DNA from: Thermosyntropha lipolytica DSM 11003
GTDB taxonomy: Bacteria; Bacillota; Syntrophomonadia; Syntrophomonadales; Syntrophomonadaceae
DNA length: 64,000 nucleotides
Direction of reading: 5' to 3'
NCBI RefSeq assembly: GCF_900129805.1
Contig: NZ_FQWY01000007.1
Coordinates: 32,809-96,808, forward strand
The notes under the pieces were generated by a model. The model saw only the letters and a list, made by a program, of their open reading frames with translations, was not told the DNA's origin and made no database searches. Below, in pieces: positions 27,127-35,878 of the stretch; the first letter of the stretch is position 1, and each line of letters begins with the position of its first letter. The translations under genes were made by a program, and so were the position numbers.

Positions 27127-27605
27127 AATCTGTATTCTCCTTTTAAATATTCTTCTTCGGTTATGACCTTTATTCCATGTTGCTTGAGAAGAGCAGCCGT
27201 TACGCCATCCCCTTCCCGTAAAACTGAATTAAATGACCCATCATAAATTTGGCCTGCTCCACAGGAAGGACTCCGGCTTTTTAGTATAGCATAAACAGCT
27301 CCCTTTTCCCAGGCTTTTTGCAGGGTAATATAAGCGCCTTTAATAAAAAAACTGCTTACATCTTCACCTTTTTTATTGATTACTTTAGCCTTTCCTTTAA
27401 GCACATCTATACCCGTTCCGTTTTGAATTTCTGCCGGCGGCCTGGGAGTAGGAAGCCCCCCTAATTCTTCAGGGCATACCGGTATAAATTCCCCCTTATC
27501 CAACAACTCTTTAAAAAGCGGGTGAAAATTATTTTTTCCATTGTATTTGCAATTGTAACCACATAAACATGCACTTATAAGATTCATAGCTTTATTATTC
27601 CCCAT
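27123..27605 (-). CDS. DUF523 family protein
   Basis: 160 aa with the DUF523 hallmarks: SACLCGYNCKYNGKNN near the N-terminus, FIPVCPEELGGLPTPRPPAE and LKSRSPSCGAGQIYDGSF. The conserved cysteines suggest metal or Fe-S binding; the function is not established. Start 27605 is the longest; ATG 27587, six codons later, is also possible because neither has a strong ribosome site. It is coupled to the PP-loop ATPase gene downstream. Confidence 0.88.
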   Translation of the reverse strand: MGNNKAMNLISACLCGYNCKYNGKNNFHPLFKELLDKGEFIPVCPEELGGLPTPRPPAEIQNGTGIDVLKGKAKVINKKGEDVSSFFIKGAYITLQKAWEKGAVYAILKSRSPSCGAGQIYDGSFNSVLREGDGVTAALLKQHGIKVITEEEYLKGEYRL

Positions 27606-27691
27606 CCTGTCATTTTAATAATACACGTTAGCGCAAAGCCTGTTCTAATTTCATATTATAAGATAAATATCAACTTACAGGTGATAGATAA

Positions 27692-29038
27692 GTGGAAGAA
27701 ATAAATACCGTCTATGTAGATATAGATCCGAAGCTAGATAGTAAGACCCTGAAAATCAGTTCCCGATTGGTAGGCTGCTATCCCATTATGCCTGATCAGA
27801 ACATTTCTATAAGGATAGGAAAACTTAAAGAAAAATTCAGCCTTTATCTGGTAGAAGATGATAGCCATATGCTGGCTTTTAATCCTCAAACCTTGAACCG
27901 ATTAGCCTTATCTCCCCAGCAAAAATACAATGTAAAAATAAATAAAGAAGAAATAAGACTAGGACCGGTAGTAGCCATTATGGCAGATTTAAATAAAACT
28001 TCAAGAGATAAGCCTTTTGGGGGACAGAGTTCCTTTATTAAGCAAGCCATAAAAATCGGGCAGGGATTAGGAGAATTATGTTTCGCTTTTAGTCCTTACA
28101 GCATAGATTGGAAAAAGAAAAAAATCCGGGGGTATACGATTAAAGAAGACAGCTGGATACCAGGGGTTTTTCCTTTTCCTGATGTAATTTATCCCCGTGA
28201 TCGCATGACGAATGCGCAAAAAATGCGTATACGCAAGCGTTTAAGCCGAAATGGAATATCGATGTTAACAAGTAGCTTACTGGATAAATGGGAGACTTAT
28301 AAGATTTTATCTGAAGATACGGAAATAAAACCCCATCTTCCGGACACCCGGCTGGTGGTAGATTTTGGACGCCAGGTGGATAATATGCTTAACAAATATG
28401 GAGCAGTTTATTTAAAGCCGATCGGCGGGGAACAGGGAAAAAACATAATCAAGGTAATAAAGAAAAAAAACGGAATATATCAGTATTGGGGCCACAACAG
28501 TAAACAGCCGATCTCCGGTCAAACTAGCAGCATAACTGAGCTTTATTTAAATTTAAAAAGCATAATGATGAACAGAAAGTATATAGTACAAAAGGAGATT
28601 AACCTCATAAGATGGCAAAATAAAATAATTGACGTTAGGGTTTTAGTACAAAAAAGTTATGGCCATCAATGGCATATAACCGGTATTGCATGTCGTATAG
28701 GTGGTAATGGAGCTATAGCCAGCAATATTTCCTGCGGGGGAACAGCTAAAAAATTGGAGGAAGTGTTAAAATTCAATTTTGAGCAAGCCCAAATAAAATA
28801 TATAGTTTTAAAATTGCAACAATTAGCTTTAAAAGTAGCCCGGGTTCTGGAATTCCGTATCGGCAATTGCGGAGAGATGGGTATTGATTTAGGTATCGAT
28901 AAAAAGGGAAAGATTTGGTTTATTGAGGCCAATTTAAGGCCGGCCCGCCAGGTATTTACTTTGATGGGAGAAAACGAAACCAGAATAAAATCTATTACCA
29001 ATCCCATGTTATATGCCAAATATTTGGGAGGGTTTTAA
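27692..29038 (+). CDS. YheC/YheD-type ATP-grasp protein (1)
   Basis: ATP-grasp amide ligase family known in Bacillus as endospore coat-associated YheC/YheD. 448 aa. The N-terminal about 90 residues form a beta-rich domain; the middle shows LGELCFAFSPYSIDWKKKKI and GVFPFPDVIYPR, and the ATP-grasp part has VYLKPIGGEQGKNIIKVIKK, ISCGGTAKKLEEVLKF, EMGIDLGIDKKGKIWFIEAN and LRPAR. GTG start behind ACAGGTGA. The next gene is a paralogue 23 bp downstream. A third one is at 38799. Substrate unknown. Confidence 0.9.
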   Translation: MEEINTVYVDIDPKLDSKTLKISSRLVGCYPIMPDQNISIRIGKLKEKFSLYLVEDDSHMLAFNPQTLNRLALSPQQKYNVKINKEEIRLGPVVAIMADLNKTSRDKPFGGQSSFIKQAIKIGQGLGELCFAFSPYSIDWKKKKIRGYTIKEDSWIPGVFPFPDVIYPRDRMTNAQKMRIRKRLSRNGISMLTSSLLDKWETYKILSEDTEIKPHLPDTRLVVDFGRQVDNMLNKYGAVYLKPIGGEQGKNIIKVIKKKNGIYQYWGHNSKQPISGQTSSITELYLNLKSIMMNRKYIVQKEINLIRWQNKIIDVRVLVQKSYGHQWHITGIACRIGGNGAIASNISCGGTAKKLEEVLKFNFEQAQIKYIVLKLQQLALKVARVLEFRIGNCGEMGIDLGIDKKGKIWFIEANLRPARQVFTLMGENETRIKSITNPMLYAKYLGGF

Positions 29039-29061
29039 TCTCGTCTTGAGGGGAGAAATAT

Positions 29062-30402
29062 ATGCCAGTAGGTAAAATAATAATATCTGGAGCCCTGGCA
29101 GAAAAGCTGAGTCTTGCAGCTGTTCCGGAGATAAAGGTAAGAGCAGGTAATATAACCGTAATTTCTAAGCTTATTATAGACCGCCGGGAAGATAGGCTTA
29201 TATATATGGTATCGCCTGAACTGGCTAAAAAGTTATATTTAAAGAAAAAAAACCGCTTGCATATAAGATATGATTTGCTAAATAAAGTCTTGCATATTGG
29301 TCCTACCATTGGCATTTTAGCCGCTTCTATTCCTAACCAACCTGAATTTGATCCCAAAAGCACCCAGGCTGAACTCATATATTTAAGCAAAATAGGGCAA
29401 AAAATGCCGGGACAGATTTTTATTTTTACTCCGCACGGAATTAATTGGCGAGAAAAAACGGTTATCGGCTATAATTTTAAGCCGACTACCCCCCAGCATG
29501 GCATATGGGTGGCTTCAACTTATCCTCTACCTGATGTGGTATATGACCGCATATCAAGCCGCCGAAGCGAGATAAAGCACAGAAAAACGAGGGAAAGATT
29601 AAAAAAAACTGCTTACTATTTTAATCCTTCGTTTTTAAACAAGTGGGAAGTACATGAAATCCTCATCAGCAATCCTGAACTTCATCCTTACTTGCCCGAA
29701 ACCAGGATTTTAAGCCTCTATAATCTTGAGCAAATGCTTAATAAATATAAGGTATTATATATAAAACCAGTTGATGGAAGTCTGGGCCGCAAGATTATCA
29801 GATTGGCTGGCAAGGAGGATGATAAAAAACTGCATTACACGGTTTATGATAAAAAGCATTTTAAAAGTCAGGCCTTAAATCCAGCAGATTTTATAAGAAA
29901 GACTTCCAAGGTGAGAGAAAAAAAGGCCTATATTATTCAACAAGGTATAGATATGGCTGACTACAAAGGGTCTATTTTTGATCTCAGGATAATATATCAA
30001 AAAAATGGTCAGGGCAACTGGCAGATAAGCAAAAAATTCGTCCGGGTAGCGCCAAAGGGAAGTGGAATATCTAATTTGAGCAGCGGAGGAAAGGTACAGT
30101 TAAGCAAAAAAGTAATGCATTATATTTTTCGCTCCCGGGATTTGATCGCAGAAAAAAATAGAGAAATTGAAAATTTATGCTATAATGTAGCTACTACTCT
30201 GGAAGGGTCAGGAAAAGGCATCTATGGTGAGCTGGGATTAGATATAGGTATAGATAAAAAAGGGCATCTCTGGCTTATTGAAGTAAATTCTAAACCGCGT
30301 AAAACCACAGAAACCGAATTATCTATGACTATTGTAAAAAATACTTTTAAAAGGCCTTTAGAATATGCAGCCTACCTGGCCGGGTTCAAAATTTCACAAT
30401 AA
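29062..30402 (+). CDS. YheC/YheD-type ATP-grasp protein (2)
   Basis: 446 aa, paralogue of the preceding gene with the same order: N-terminal beta domain, IFIFTPHGINWREKTVIGYN, ASTYPLPDVVYDRISSRRSE, then ATP-grasp motifs VLYIKPVDGSLGRKIIRLAG, NLSSGGKVQLSKKVMH, GELGLDIGIDKKGHLWLIEV and NSKPRK. ATG behind GAGGGGAG. The catalytic Asp/Glu/Asn residues near the end are kept. The pair probably acts on the same or related peptide or polymer, inferred from spore association of the family. Confidence 0.9.
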   Translation: MPVGKIIISGALAEKLSLAAVPEIKVRAGNITVISKLIIDRREDRLIYMVSPELAKKLYLKKKNRLHIRYDLLNKVLHIGPTIGILAASIPNQPEFDPKSTQAELIYLSKIGQKMPGQIFIFTPHGINWREKTVIGYNFKPTTPQHGIWVASTYPLPDVVYDRISSRRSEIKHRKTRERLKKTAYYFNPSFLNKWEVHEILISNPELHPYLPETRILSLYNLEQMLNKYKVLYIKPVDGSLGRKIIRLAGKEDDKKLHYTVYDKKHFKSQALNPADFIRKTSKVREKKAYIIQQGIDMADYKGSIFDLRIIYQKNGQGNWQISKKFVRVAPKGSGISNLSSGGKVQLSKKVMHYIFRSRDLIAEKNREIENLCYNVATTLEGSGKGIYGELGLDIGIDKKGHLWLIEVNSKPRKTTETELSMTIVKNTFKRPLEYAAYLAGFKISQ

Positions 30403-30483
30403 CTTCACCTGCTTTTCTAAGCGGATTCACAGTGCTATATTATTCTATGAGAATGCGAGTAATTTTTAAGGAGAGGTGATATT

Positions 30484-31632
30484 ATGCTGCATCATAAAAG
30501 TTTTAATAATTTTCTAAAACTCTTGCTGATAATGCTTATAGTTGCCATAGTAGGTGGTATAGGCTTAACCCGCTTAAATTATGCCGAACCGGTAAATAAA
30601 AATCCAGAGGCTTTGGCAGCTCAGGAAAAGAATTCTTCTTCCGGTACGGTAGTTATTGGCCCGACTAATATTGCCGATATGGTGGAAAAGGTTAGTCCTT
30701 CCGTAGTAAATATCGAAACCAGGGTAGTAAGTACAACCTACCCCAATAATCCCTTTTTCAACGATCCTTTTTTCCGCGAATTTTTTGGCTATGAGTTTAA
30801 TCTACCCAGGCGAAATGTGCAGAGAGGTATTGGGACCGGTTTTATAATAAGTGAAGACGGCTATATACTTACTAACCAGCATGTTATAGACCAGGCCAGT
30901 GAGATAATAGTCAATGTAAGTGGCAAAGAGTATAAAGCCAAAGTGGTAGGACAAGATTATGAAATGGACCTGGCAGTTTTAAAGATTGAAAGCCCTAATA
31001 AACTTACTCCCTTAAAAATGGGAAATTCAGACCAGATCAGAGTAGGGGAATGGGTAGTTGCTATTGGCAATCCTTATGGACTTGACCATACAGTAACTGC
31101 CGGGGTGATAAGTGCCAAAGGAAGACCCTTATCAATTGATGGCAGGATATATAAGAATTTAATACAAACAGATGCTGCCATAAACCCTGGCAACAGCGGC
31201 GGACCCCTTCTGAATACTAAAGGTGAAGTAATAGGAATTAACACCGCAGTTAATGCCCAGGCTCAGGGAATAGGTTTTGCCATTCCTATCAATACAGCCA
31301 GAGAAGTTCTGCAGGAACTTATTAAAAAAGGTAAAGTTGTAAGGCCCTATATGGGGGTATATTTGCAGACCGTAGATAAAGAAATAGCCAGCTATCTCAA
31401 TATAGAAGAGGCAGGAGCTATTATTGCCGGAGTAGTAGCAGGAAGCCCGGCTGAAAAAGCAGGTTTACGCCAGTATGATGTGATAGTAGGCATCGATAAA
31501 GAAAAGGTCAAAACAAGCGAAGATGTACAGAGAATATTAAGCAAGAAAAAGGTAAATGATAAGGTAATGCTAGAGATAATAAGGGAAGGAAAAACTATGC
31601 TGGTAACAGTCCAACTGGCAGAAAAACCATAA
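30484..31632 (+). CDS. HtrA/DegP-like trypsin-type serine protease with PDZ domain
   Basis: Membrane-anchored quality-control protease acting outside the cytoplasm. 382 aa: N-terminal signal anchor (about 10-28), trypsin-like domain with catalytic H133 (NQHVID), D162 (EMDLAVL) and S238 (NPGNSGGPLL), and one PDZ domain (about 295-378, YMGVYLQTVDKEIASYLNI, AGVVAGSPAEKAGLRQYDVI). ATG behind AAGGAGAGGTG. The segment between anchor and protease domain is Ser/Asn-rich. Confidence 0.94.
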   Translation: MLHHKSFNNFLKLLLIMLIVAIVGGIGLTRLNYAEPVNKNPEALAAQEKNSSSGTVVIGPTNIADMVEKVSPSVVNIETRVVSTTYPNNPFFNDPFFREFFGYEFNLPRRNVQRGIGTGFIISEDGYILTNQHVIDQASEIIVNVSGKEYKAKVVGQDYEMDLAVLKIESPNKLTPLKMGNSDQIRVGEWVVAIGNPYGLDHTVTAGVISAKGRPLSIDGRIYKNLIQTDAAINPGNSGGPLLNTKGEVIGINTAVNAQAQGIGFAIPINTAREVLQELIKKGKVVRPYMGVYLQTVDKEIASYLNIEEAGAIIAGVVAGSPAEKAGLRQYDVIVGIDKEKVKTSEDVQRILSKKKVNDKVMLEIIREGKTMLVTVQLAEKP

Positions 31633-31681
31633 TTTCTAAAAGGATATTCTCATTTCCTGGCGAATAAAATAATAAGCTGAT

Positions 31682-31704
31682 AAGGGTGGGGGAGATCCCA
31701 CCTT
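31682..31704 (+). terminator. Probable terminator after the htrA-type gene
   Basis: AAGGGTGGG and TCCCACCTT pair across GGAGA with a bulged G; GTTTATT follows. It lies 50 bp after the protease stop and just before the pfkA ribosome site. Confidence 0.6.
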
Positions 31705-31739
31705 GTTTATTATGCTGGTTTAAAGGAGGAAATCTTCAG

Positions 31740-32834
31740 GTGGCACAGGCAAAAGGAATCGGTGTTCTAACTGGGGGAGGAGACTGTCCAGGACTTAATG
31801 CAGTAATTCGCGCAGTGACGAAAACAGCTATAAATGTATATGATTATGAAGTGATAGGTTTTCTTGATGGTTTTAAAGGTTTAGTCGAAAATAATTATAT
31901 TAATTTAGATTTAGAAAAGGTTTCAGGTATTGCCCATATCGGAGGCACTATTTTAGGTACTACCAATCGTGACAATCCTTTTCGCTATATGACAGGGGGC
32001 ACGCCGGAAAATCCCGAATTTACCGATCAATCCGACCGGGCAATTGAAAATTTAAAAAAATTAGGTTTAGAAGGATTAATAATAATAGGTGGAGACGGCA
32101 GTCTAAATATTGCCTACAAGTTTTATGAAAAAGGGGTTCCTGTAGTAGGGGTGCCTAAAACTATTGACAATGATCTGGCAGCAACCGATGTTACTTTTGG
32201 TTTTAATACCGCAGTAGATACTGCTTCCGAAGCCTTAGACCGTTTGCATACCACTGCCGAATCCCACCACCGGGTAATGATACTGGAAGTTATGGGAAGA
32301 TATGCCGGCTGGATTGCGCTCCATGCGGGAGTTTCGGGCGGAGCCGATGTCATACTTATTCCGGAAATACCTTATGATATAGAAAAAGTGATTAACAAAA
32401 TAAAAGAAAGATACAGGCAAAACAAAAAATTCAGTATTATAGTAGTAGCAGAAGGAGCCAGACCTAAAGATGGAGAAATGGTAGTGCAAAAGGTTGTTCC
32501 CCAAAGCCATGATCCGATAAGGCTAGGAGGAATTGGAAACAAAGTAGCCGAAGAAATCGAAAAGCGGGCGGGAATTGAAACCAGGGTTACCGTTTTGGGC
32601 CACCTGCAAAGAGGAGGATCTCCTGTACCTTATGACCGCATATTAGCAACCAGGTATGGAGTAGCAGCCGTAGATGCTTTTGCCCGTGGTGAATTCGGTA
32701 CGATGGTAGCTCTAAAAGGAACGGACATAGTTACCGTACCACTGGTGGAAGCCATAAAAGAACTGCGCAAGGTCCCACTGGATTCAGACCTTATTCATGC
32801 TGCCCGTTCCGTAGGGATAAGCTTTGGAGACTAA
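31740..32834 (+). CDS. pfkA: 6-phosphofructokinase
   Basis: Glycolytic enzyme phosphorylating fructose 6-phosphate. The start is set at GTG 31740, 9 nt after AAAGGAGGA (364 aa); the longer frame to 31686 adds a leader unlike any Pfk. Seen: GVLTGGGDCPGLNAVIRAVT, GGDGS (the glycine used with ATP), PKTIDNDLAATD (lysine in place of the glycine of classic ATP enzymes), and HLQRGGSPVPYDRILATRYG. This Gly-Lys combination is that of the mixed-substrate group, members of which are commonly ATP-dependent but some relatives use PPi. It lies 27 bp before hbd. Confidence 0.93.
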   Translation: MAQAKGIGVLTGGGDCPGLNAVIRAVTKTAINVYDYEVIGFLDGFKGLVENNYINLDLEKVSGIAHIGGTILGTTNRDNPFRYMTGGTPENPEFTDQSDRAIENLKKLGLEGLIIIGGDGSLNIAYKFYEKGVPVVGVPKTIDNDLAATDVTFGFNTAVDTASEALDRLHTTAESHHRVMILEVMGRYAGWIALHAGVSGGADVILIPEIPYDIEKVINKIKERYRQNKKFSIIVVAEGARPKDGEMVVQKVVPQSHDPIRLGGIGNKVAEEIEKRAGIETRVTVLGHLQRGGSPVPYDRILATRYGVAAVDAFARGEFGTMVALKGTDIVTVPLVEAIKELRKVPLDSDLIHAARSVGISFGD

Positions 32835-32860
32835 CCTGGCTTTTAAGGAGGCAAATATAT

Positions 32861-33715
32861 ATGCAGATAAATAAAGTAGCTGTACTAGGGGCTGGCATAA
32901 TGGGAGCGGGAATAGCCCAGGTAGCAGCCCAGGGAGGGTATTCGGTGGTTTTACGCGATTTACATTTCTCCCTGGCTCAGGAAGGGATGAAAACTATTGA
33001 AAAAAACCTGGACAGGCTGATAAGCAAAGCAGTAATAGATGAAAAAGAGAAAGAAAAAATTATGCATCGTATTACTCCTACTACTGATTTAGCCCAGATT
33101 TATGATGCTGATATAATAATAGAAGCCGTAGTAGAAAATATGGCTGTCAAAAAACAGCTTTTTGCTGAACTGGATAATATGTGCCGTCAAGATGCAGTTC
33201 TGGCTACTAACACTTCTTCTTTATCTATAACGGAAATTGCTTCGGCTACCAAACATCCTGAACGGGTAATAGGGATGCATTTTTTTAATCCTGTTCCGGC
33301 CATGCAACTAGTGGAAATTGTGAAAGGGATGGAAACAGATGAAAAAACCGTAGAAATTGCTTCTTATTTTGTAAGCAGAATCGGCAAAGAAAAAATTGTT
33401 ATTTCCCGCGAAAGCCCTGGCTTTGTAGTTAATAGAATACTGGTTCCTTATATAAATGAGGCCATCTTCATATATGCTGAAGGCCTGGCCCAGGCAGAGG
33501 AAATTGATTTGGCCATGAAACTGGGAGCAGGTATGCCGGTAGGACCTCTGGAATTAGCCGACATGATAGGTTTAGATACTGTATATGCCGTAATTTTAAG
33601 TTTTTACCATGAGTTTAGAGATACCAAGTATCGTCCGCATCCTTTACTTGCTACCATGGTTAGAGCAGGACATCTGGGGAAAAAATCGGGACGCGGATTT
33701 TATGTTTACAGCTGA
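32861..33715 (+). CDS. hbd: 3-hydroxybutyryl-CoA dehydrogenase
   Basis: NAD(P)-dependent enzyme interconverting 3-hydroxybutyryl-CoA and acetoacetyl-CoA. 284 aa, the normal size. NAD-binding GAGIMGAGIAQVAAQGG, active-site region VLATNTSSLSITEIA, catalytic His in GMHFFNPVPAMQLVEIV, SPGFVVNRILVPYINEA, and GLAQAEEIDLAMKLGAGMPV. ATG behind AAGGAGGC. With crotonase, CoA-transferase and acyl-CoA synthetase it covers part of butyrate-type metabolism, though the genes are scattered. Confidence 0.94.
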   Translation: MQINKVAVLGAGIMGAGIAQVAAQGGYSVVLRDLHFSLAQEGMKTIEKNLDRLISKAVIDEKEKEKIMHRITPTTDLAQIYDADIIIEAVVENMAVKKQLFAELDNMCRQDAVLATNTSSLSITEIASATKHPERVIGMHFFNPVPAMQLVEIVKGMETDEKTVEIASYFVSRIGKEKIVISRESPGFVVNRILVPYINEAIFIYAEGLAQAEEIDLAMKLGAGMPVGPLELADMIGLDTVYAVILSFYHEFRDTKYRPHPLLATMVRAGHLGKKSGRGFYVYS

Positions 33716-33738
33716 ACTTTTTATGGGGAGGGGCTAAT

Positions 33739-34569
33739 GTGAAATACAACACTTCTAAAAAAACTGGTATATGGCTGGGTGGCATAATAGGTCTGTTTAT
33801 ATTTGCTTTTTGCATTTGGGGTATAGATTTTTCCTTAACCCAGAATGATGCCGTTCTCAAAATAATGCTTCTTATTCCCGCTTTTATTTTTTTAGGCATG
33901 TTTATATTTGTTCTTATAAACGGGCTGGCCATGAATTATTACCTAAGCAGTAATGGTATGGAAATAAGATGGGGACTAAGAAGAAAATTCATACCCTGGG
34001 AAGAAATTAATGAAATTATTAGAATCAAAGGCAAAAGCAATTTGTTTTCTATATTAGGGATAAGCTGGCCGGGATATACAGTAGGACTATACAACATAAG
34101 AGGATTAGGGCCAGCTAGAATGTACGCCACTGATATCAATCAAGGTTTTTTATATTTAAAAACATCTAAAGGCTTTTTTGGTATAACCCCTAAGGAAATA
34201 GAGGAAGTAGCCCGGTTGATTGCCGAAAAATCTGGAAAAGAAATTCAGTACCTTGATATGGACACGGTGCCGGAAGAAACTAAAGGTAAAATTATATCTG
34301 AAGACAGCTCATACCGATTACTTTATATTTTAAATATCATCCTTTTACTGGCATTCGCCCTCTATTTAGGGATATTCTTTCCCGGCTCAGGGGCTTCAAG
34401 ATTTATAATTCTTCTTTTAGTACTGGCTATAGGACTTTTCTTCTTCAATACTTCCAATGCCGCCAGACTTTTTCAGTTTAGCCATAATGGGGGATATGCC
34501 CTGTTGATATTAGGCATAATAGTTACCGGAACCTTTTTTATACTTTCATTAGTAGAAATCAGCTTATAA
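33739..34569 (+). CDS. Membrane protein with an internal PH-like domain, unknown function
   Basis: 276 aa. Two N-terminal helices (about 10-28 and 37-58), then a soluble segment MEIRWGLRRKFIPWEEINEI and GFFGITPKEIEEVARLIAEK, which resembles the bacterial PH (bPH) domains of YdbS/YdbT-like membrane proteins, and three C-terminal helices (about 190-275). GTG 33739 behind GGGGAGGGG. Not recognised further; it follows hbd by 23 bp. Confidence 0.65.
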   Translation: MKYNTSKKTGIWLGGIIGLFIFAFCIWGIDFSLTQNDAVLKIMLLIPAFIFLGMFIFVLINGLAMNYYLSSNGMEIRWGLRRKFIPWEEINEIIRIKGKSNLFSILGISWPGYTVGLYNIRGLGPARMYATDINQGFLYLKTSKGFFGITPKEIEEVARLIAEKSGKEIQYLDMDTVPEETKGKIISEDSSYRLLYILNIILLLAFALYLGIFFPGSGASRFIILLLVLAIGLFFFNTSNAARLFQFSHNGGYALLILGIIVTGTFFILSLVEISL

Positions 34570-34627
34570 ATATTTTGTATGGAAAAATATATAATATGTA
34601 ATATACTATAAACAAATAACAGCTTAT

Positions 34628-34659
34628 ATAAGGCAGATAAATTGATTTTTCTGCCTTAT
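34628..34659 (+). terminator. Terminator between the membrane protein and ychF genes
   Basis: ATAAGGCAGA (34628-34637) and TCTGCCTTAT (34650-34659) form a 10-bp stem with a 12-nt AT-rich loop, followed by TTATTAG. Confidence 0.75.
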
Positions 34660-34813
34660 TTATTAGATAATATCCTCTTTAGGTTAACCTAATTTATATT
34701 ATGTAAACCAAGTCATAAAATAATATAATAAAACATCCTCTGGAATTTTGCTGCAGATAATATATAATATGTTTTGATATTTTCAACTATCAGGGAAAGG
34801 ATTGAAGAAAAAT

Positions 34814-35866
34814 ATGCAGCTAGGCATAATTGGACTTCCAATGGTCGGGAAAACTACTATATATGAATTGCTAACCGGAAACAAGGAAGGAAAACTTACT
34901 GCTGGCAAAACTAATACGGCTATGGCCCGCATACCTGATGCCAGGGTAGATTTTTTATCAAGTTTATTTAATCCCCGCAGGACAACTTATGCTCAGCTGG
35001 AGGTTGTAGATATTCCCGGGTTGGTCCCAGGAGAGGGAAAATCAGCCTCGGTTTTTTTGGATGCGGTAAGAAAAGCTGATGCTCTTTTACATGTAGTGCG
35101 TGCTTTTGAAGATGAAATAAATGGTGAAATAAATCCTCTCGGGGATTTTGAAACTTTAAATTATGAACTTTTGTTAGCCGACTTGGATTTAATCGAAAAG
35201 CGTATCGAAAGAATAAATGCCAATAAAAAGAAGAATCAAATGCTAAAAGAACTGGCATTGCTGGAAAAGCTCAAAAAAGCCCTGGAAGAGGAAAAACCTC
35301 TATCATCAGTAGAGCTAGATGAAGAAGAAACAGCAATAATACAAAATTATCAGTTTTTAACTACCAAACCTATGCTGGTATGCTTAAATGTCGATGAAAA
35401 AGTTTTAAGCGGCAGCGATTATAAAGACCGGGAAAAAATCATAAGCCTCCTTAACCATAAGCATATTCCGGTGGTAGAAGTTTCTGCCCATCTAGAAAAA
35501 GAAATAAGCGAGCTCAGCGAAGAAGAAAAAGAAATTTTTATGCAGGAAATGGGACTTACAGAGCCAGGAATAGTAAAAATTGCCCGCAGCATGTACGCAA
35601 GGTTAGGTCTTATATCTTTCTTCACCGTGGGGGAAGATGAAGTAAAGGCGTGGACAATTGAAAAGGGAACTACGGCCAAAAAAGCAGCCGGTAAAATTCA
35701 TTCGGATATAGAGCGGGGATTTATCAGAGCAGAAGTAATAGATTATCAGGCTTTATATGAACTAAAAAGCATAGCCGCCGTAAAAGAAAAGGGATTGTTT
35801 AGATTGGAAGGCAAGGATTATATTGTTAAAGACGGTGACATAATTCACTTTAGATTCAATGTTTAG
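34814..35866 (+). CDS. ychF: YchF/OLA1-type P-loop NTPase
   Basis: Ribosome-associated NTPase of the OBG group. 350 aa from ATG 34814, chosen because MQLGIIGLPMVGKTTIYELL aligns exactly with the family N-terminus; TTG 34802 would add four residues. G1 GLPMVGKTT, G3 DIPGLVPGEGKSASVF, and LVCLNVDEK in the G4 position, where NVxE rather than NKxD is the mark of YchF ATP preference. C-terminal TGS domain about 265-350, LISFFTVGEDEVKAWTIEKG. It sits 12 bp before trkA. Confidence 0.92.
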   Translation: MQLGIIGLPMVGKTTIYELLTGNKEGKLTAGKTNTAMARIPDARVDFLSSLFNPRRTTYAQLEVVDIPGLVPGEGKSASVFLDAVRKADALLHVVRAFEDEINGEINPLGDFETLNYELLLADLDLIEKRIERINANKKKNQMLKELALLEKLKKALEEEKPLSSVELDEEETAIIQNYQFLTTKPMLVCLNVDEKVLSGSDYKDREKIISLLNHKHIPVVEVSAHLEKEISELSEEEKEIFMQEMGLTEPGIVKIARSMYARLGLISFFTVGEDEVKAWTIEKGTTAKKAAGKIHSDIERGFIRAEVIDYQALYELKSIAAVKEKGLFRLEGKDYIVKDGDIIHFRFNV

Positions 35867-35878
35867 GTGGGTTGAAAA

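Noticed and set aside
31686..31739. Longer start for pfkA
   Set aside because: The extra residues overlap the terminator hairpin and match no phosphofructokinase; AAAGGAGGA sits before GTG 31740.
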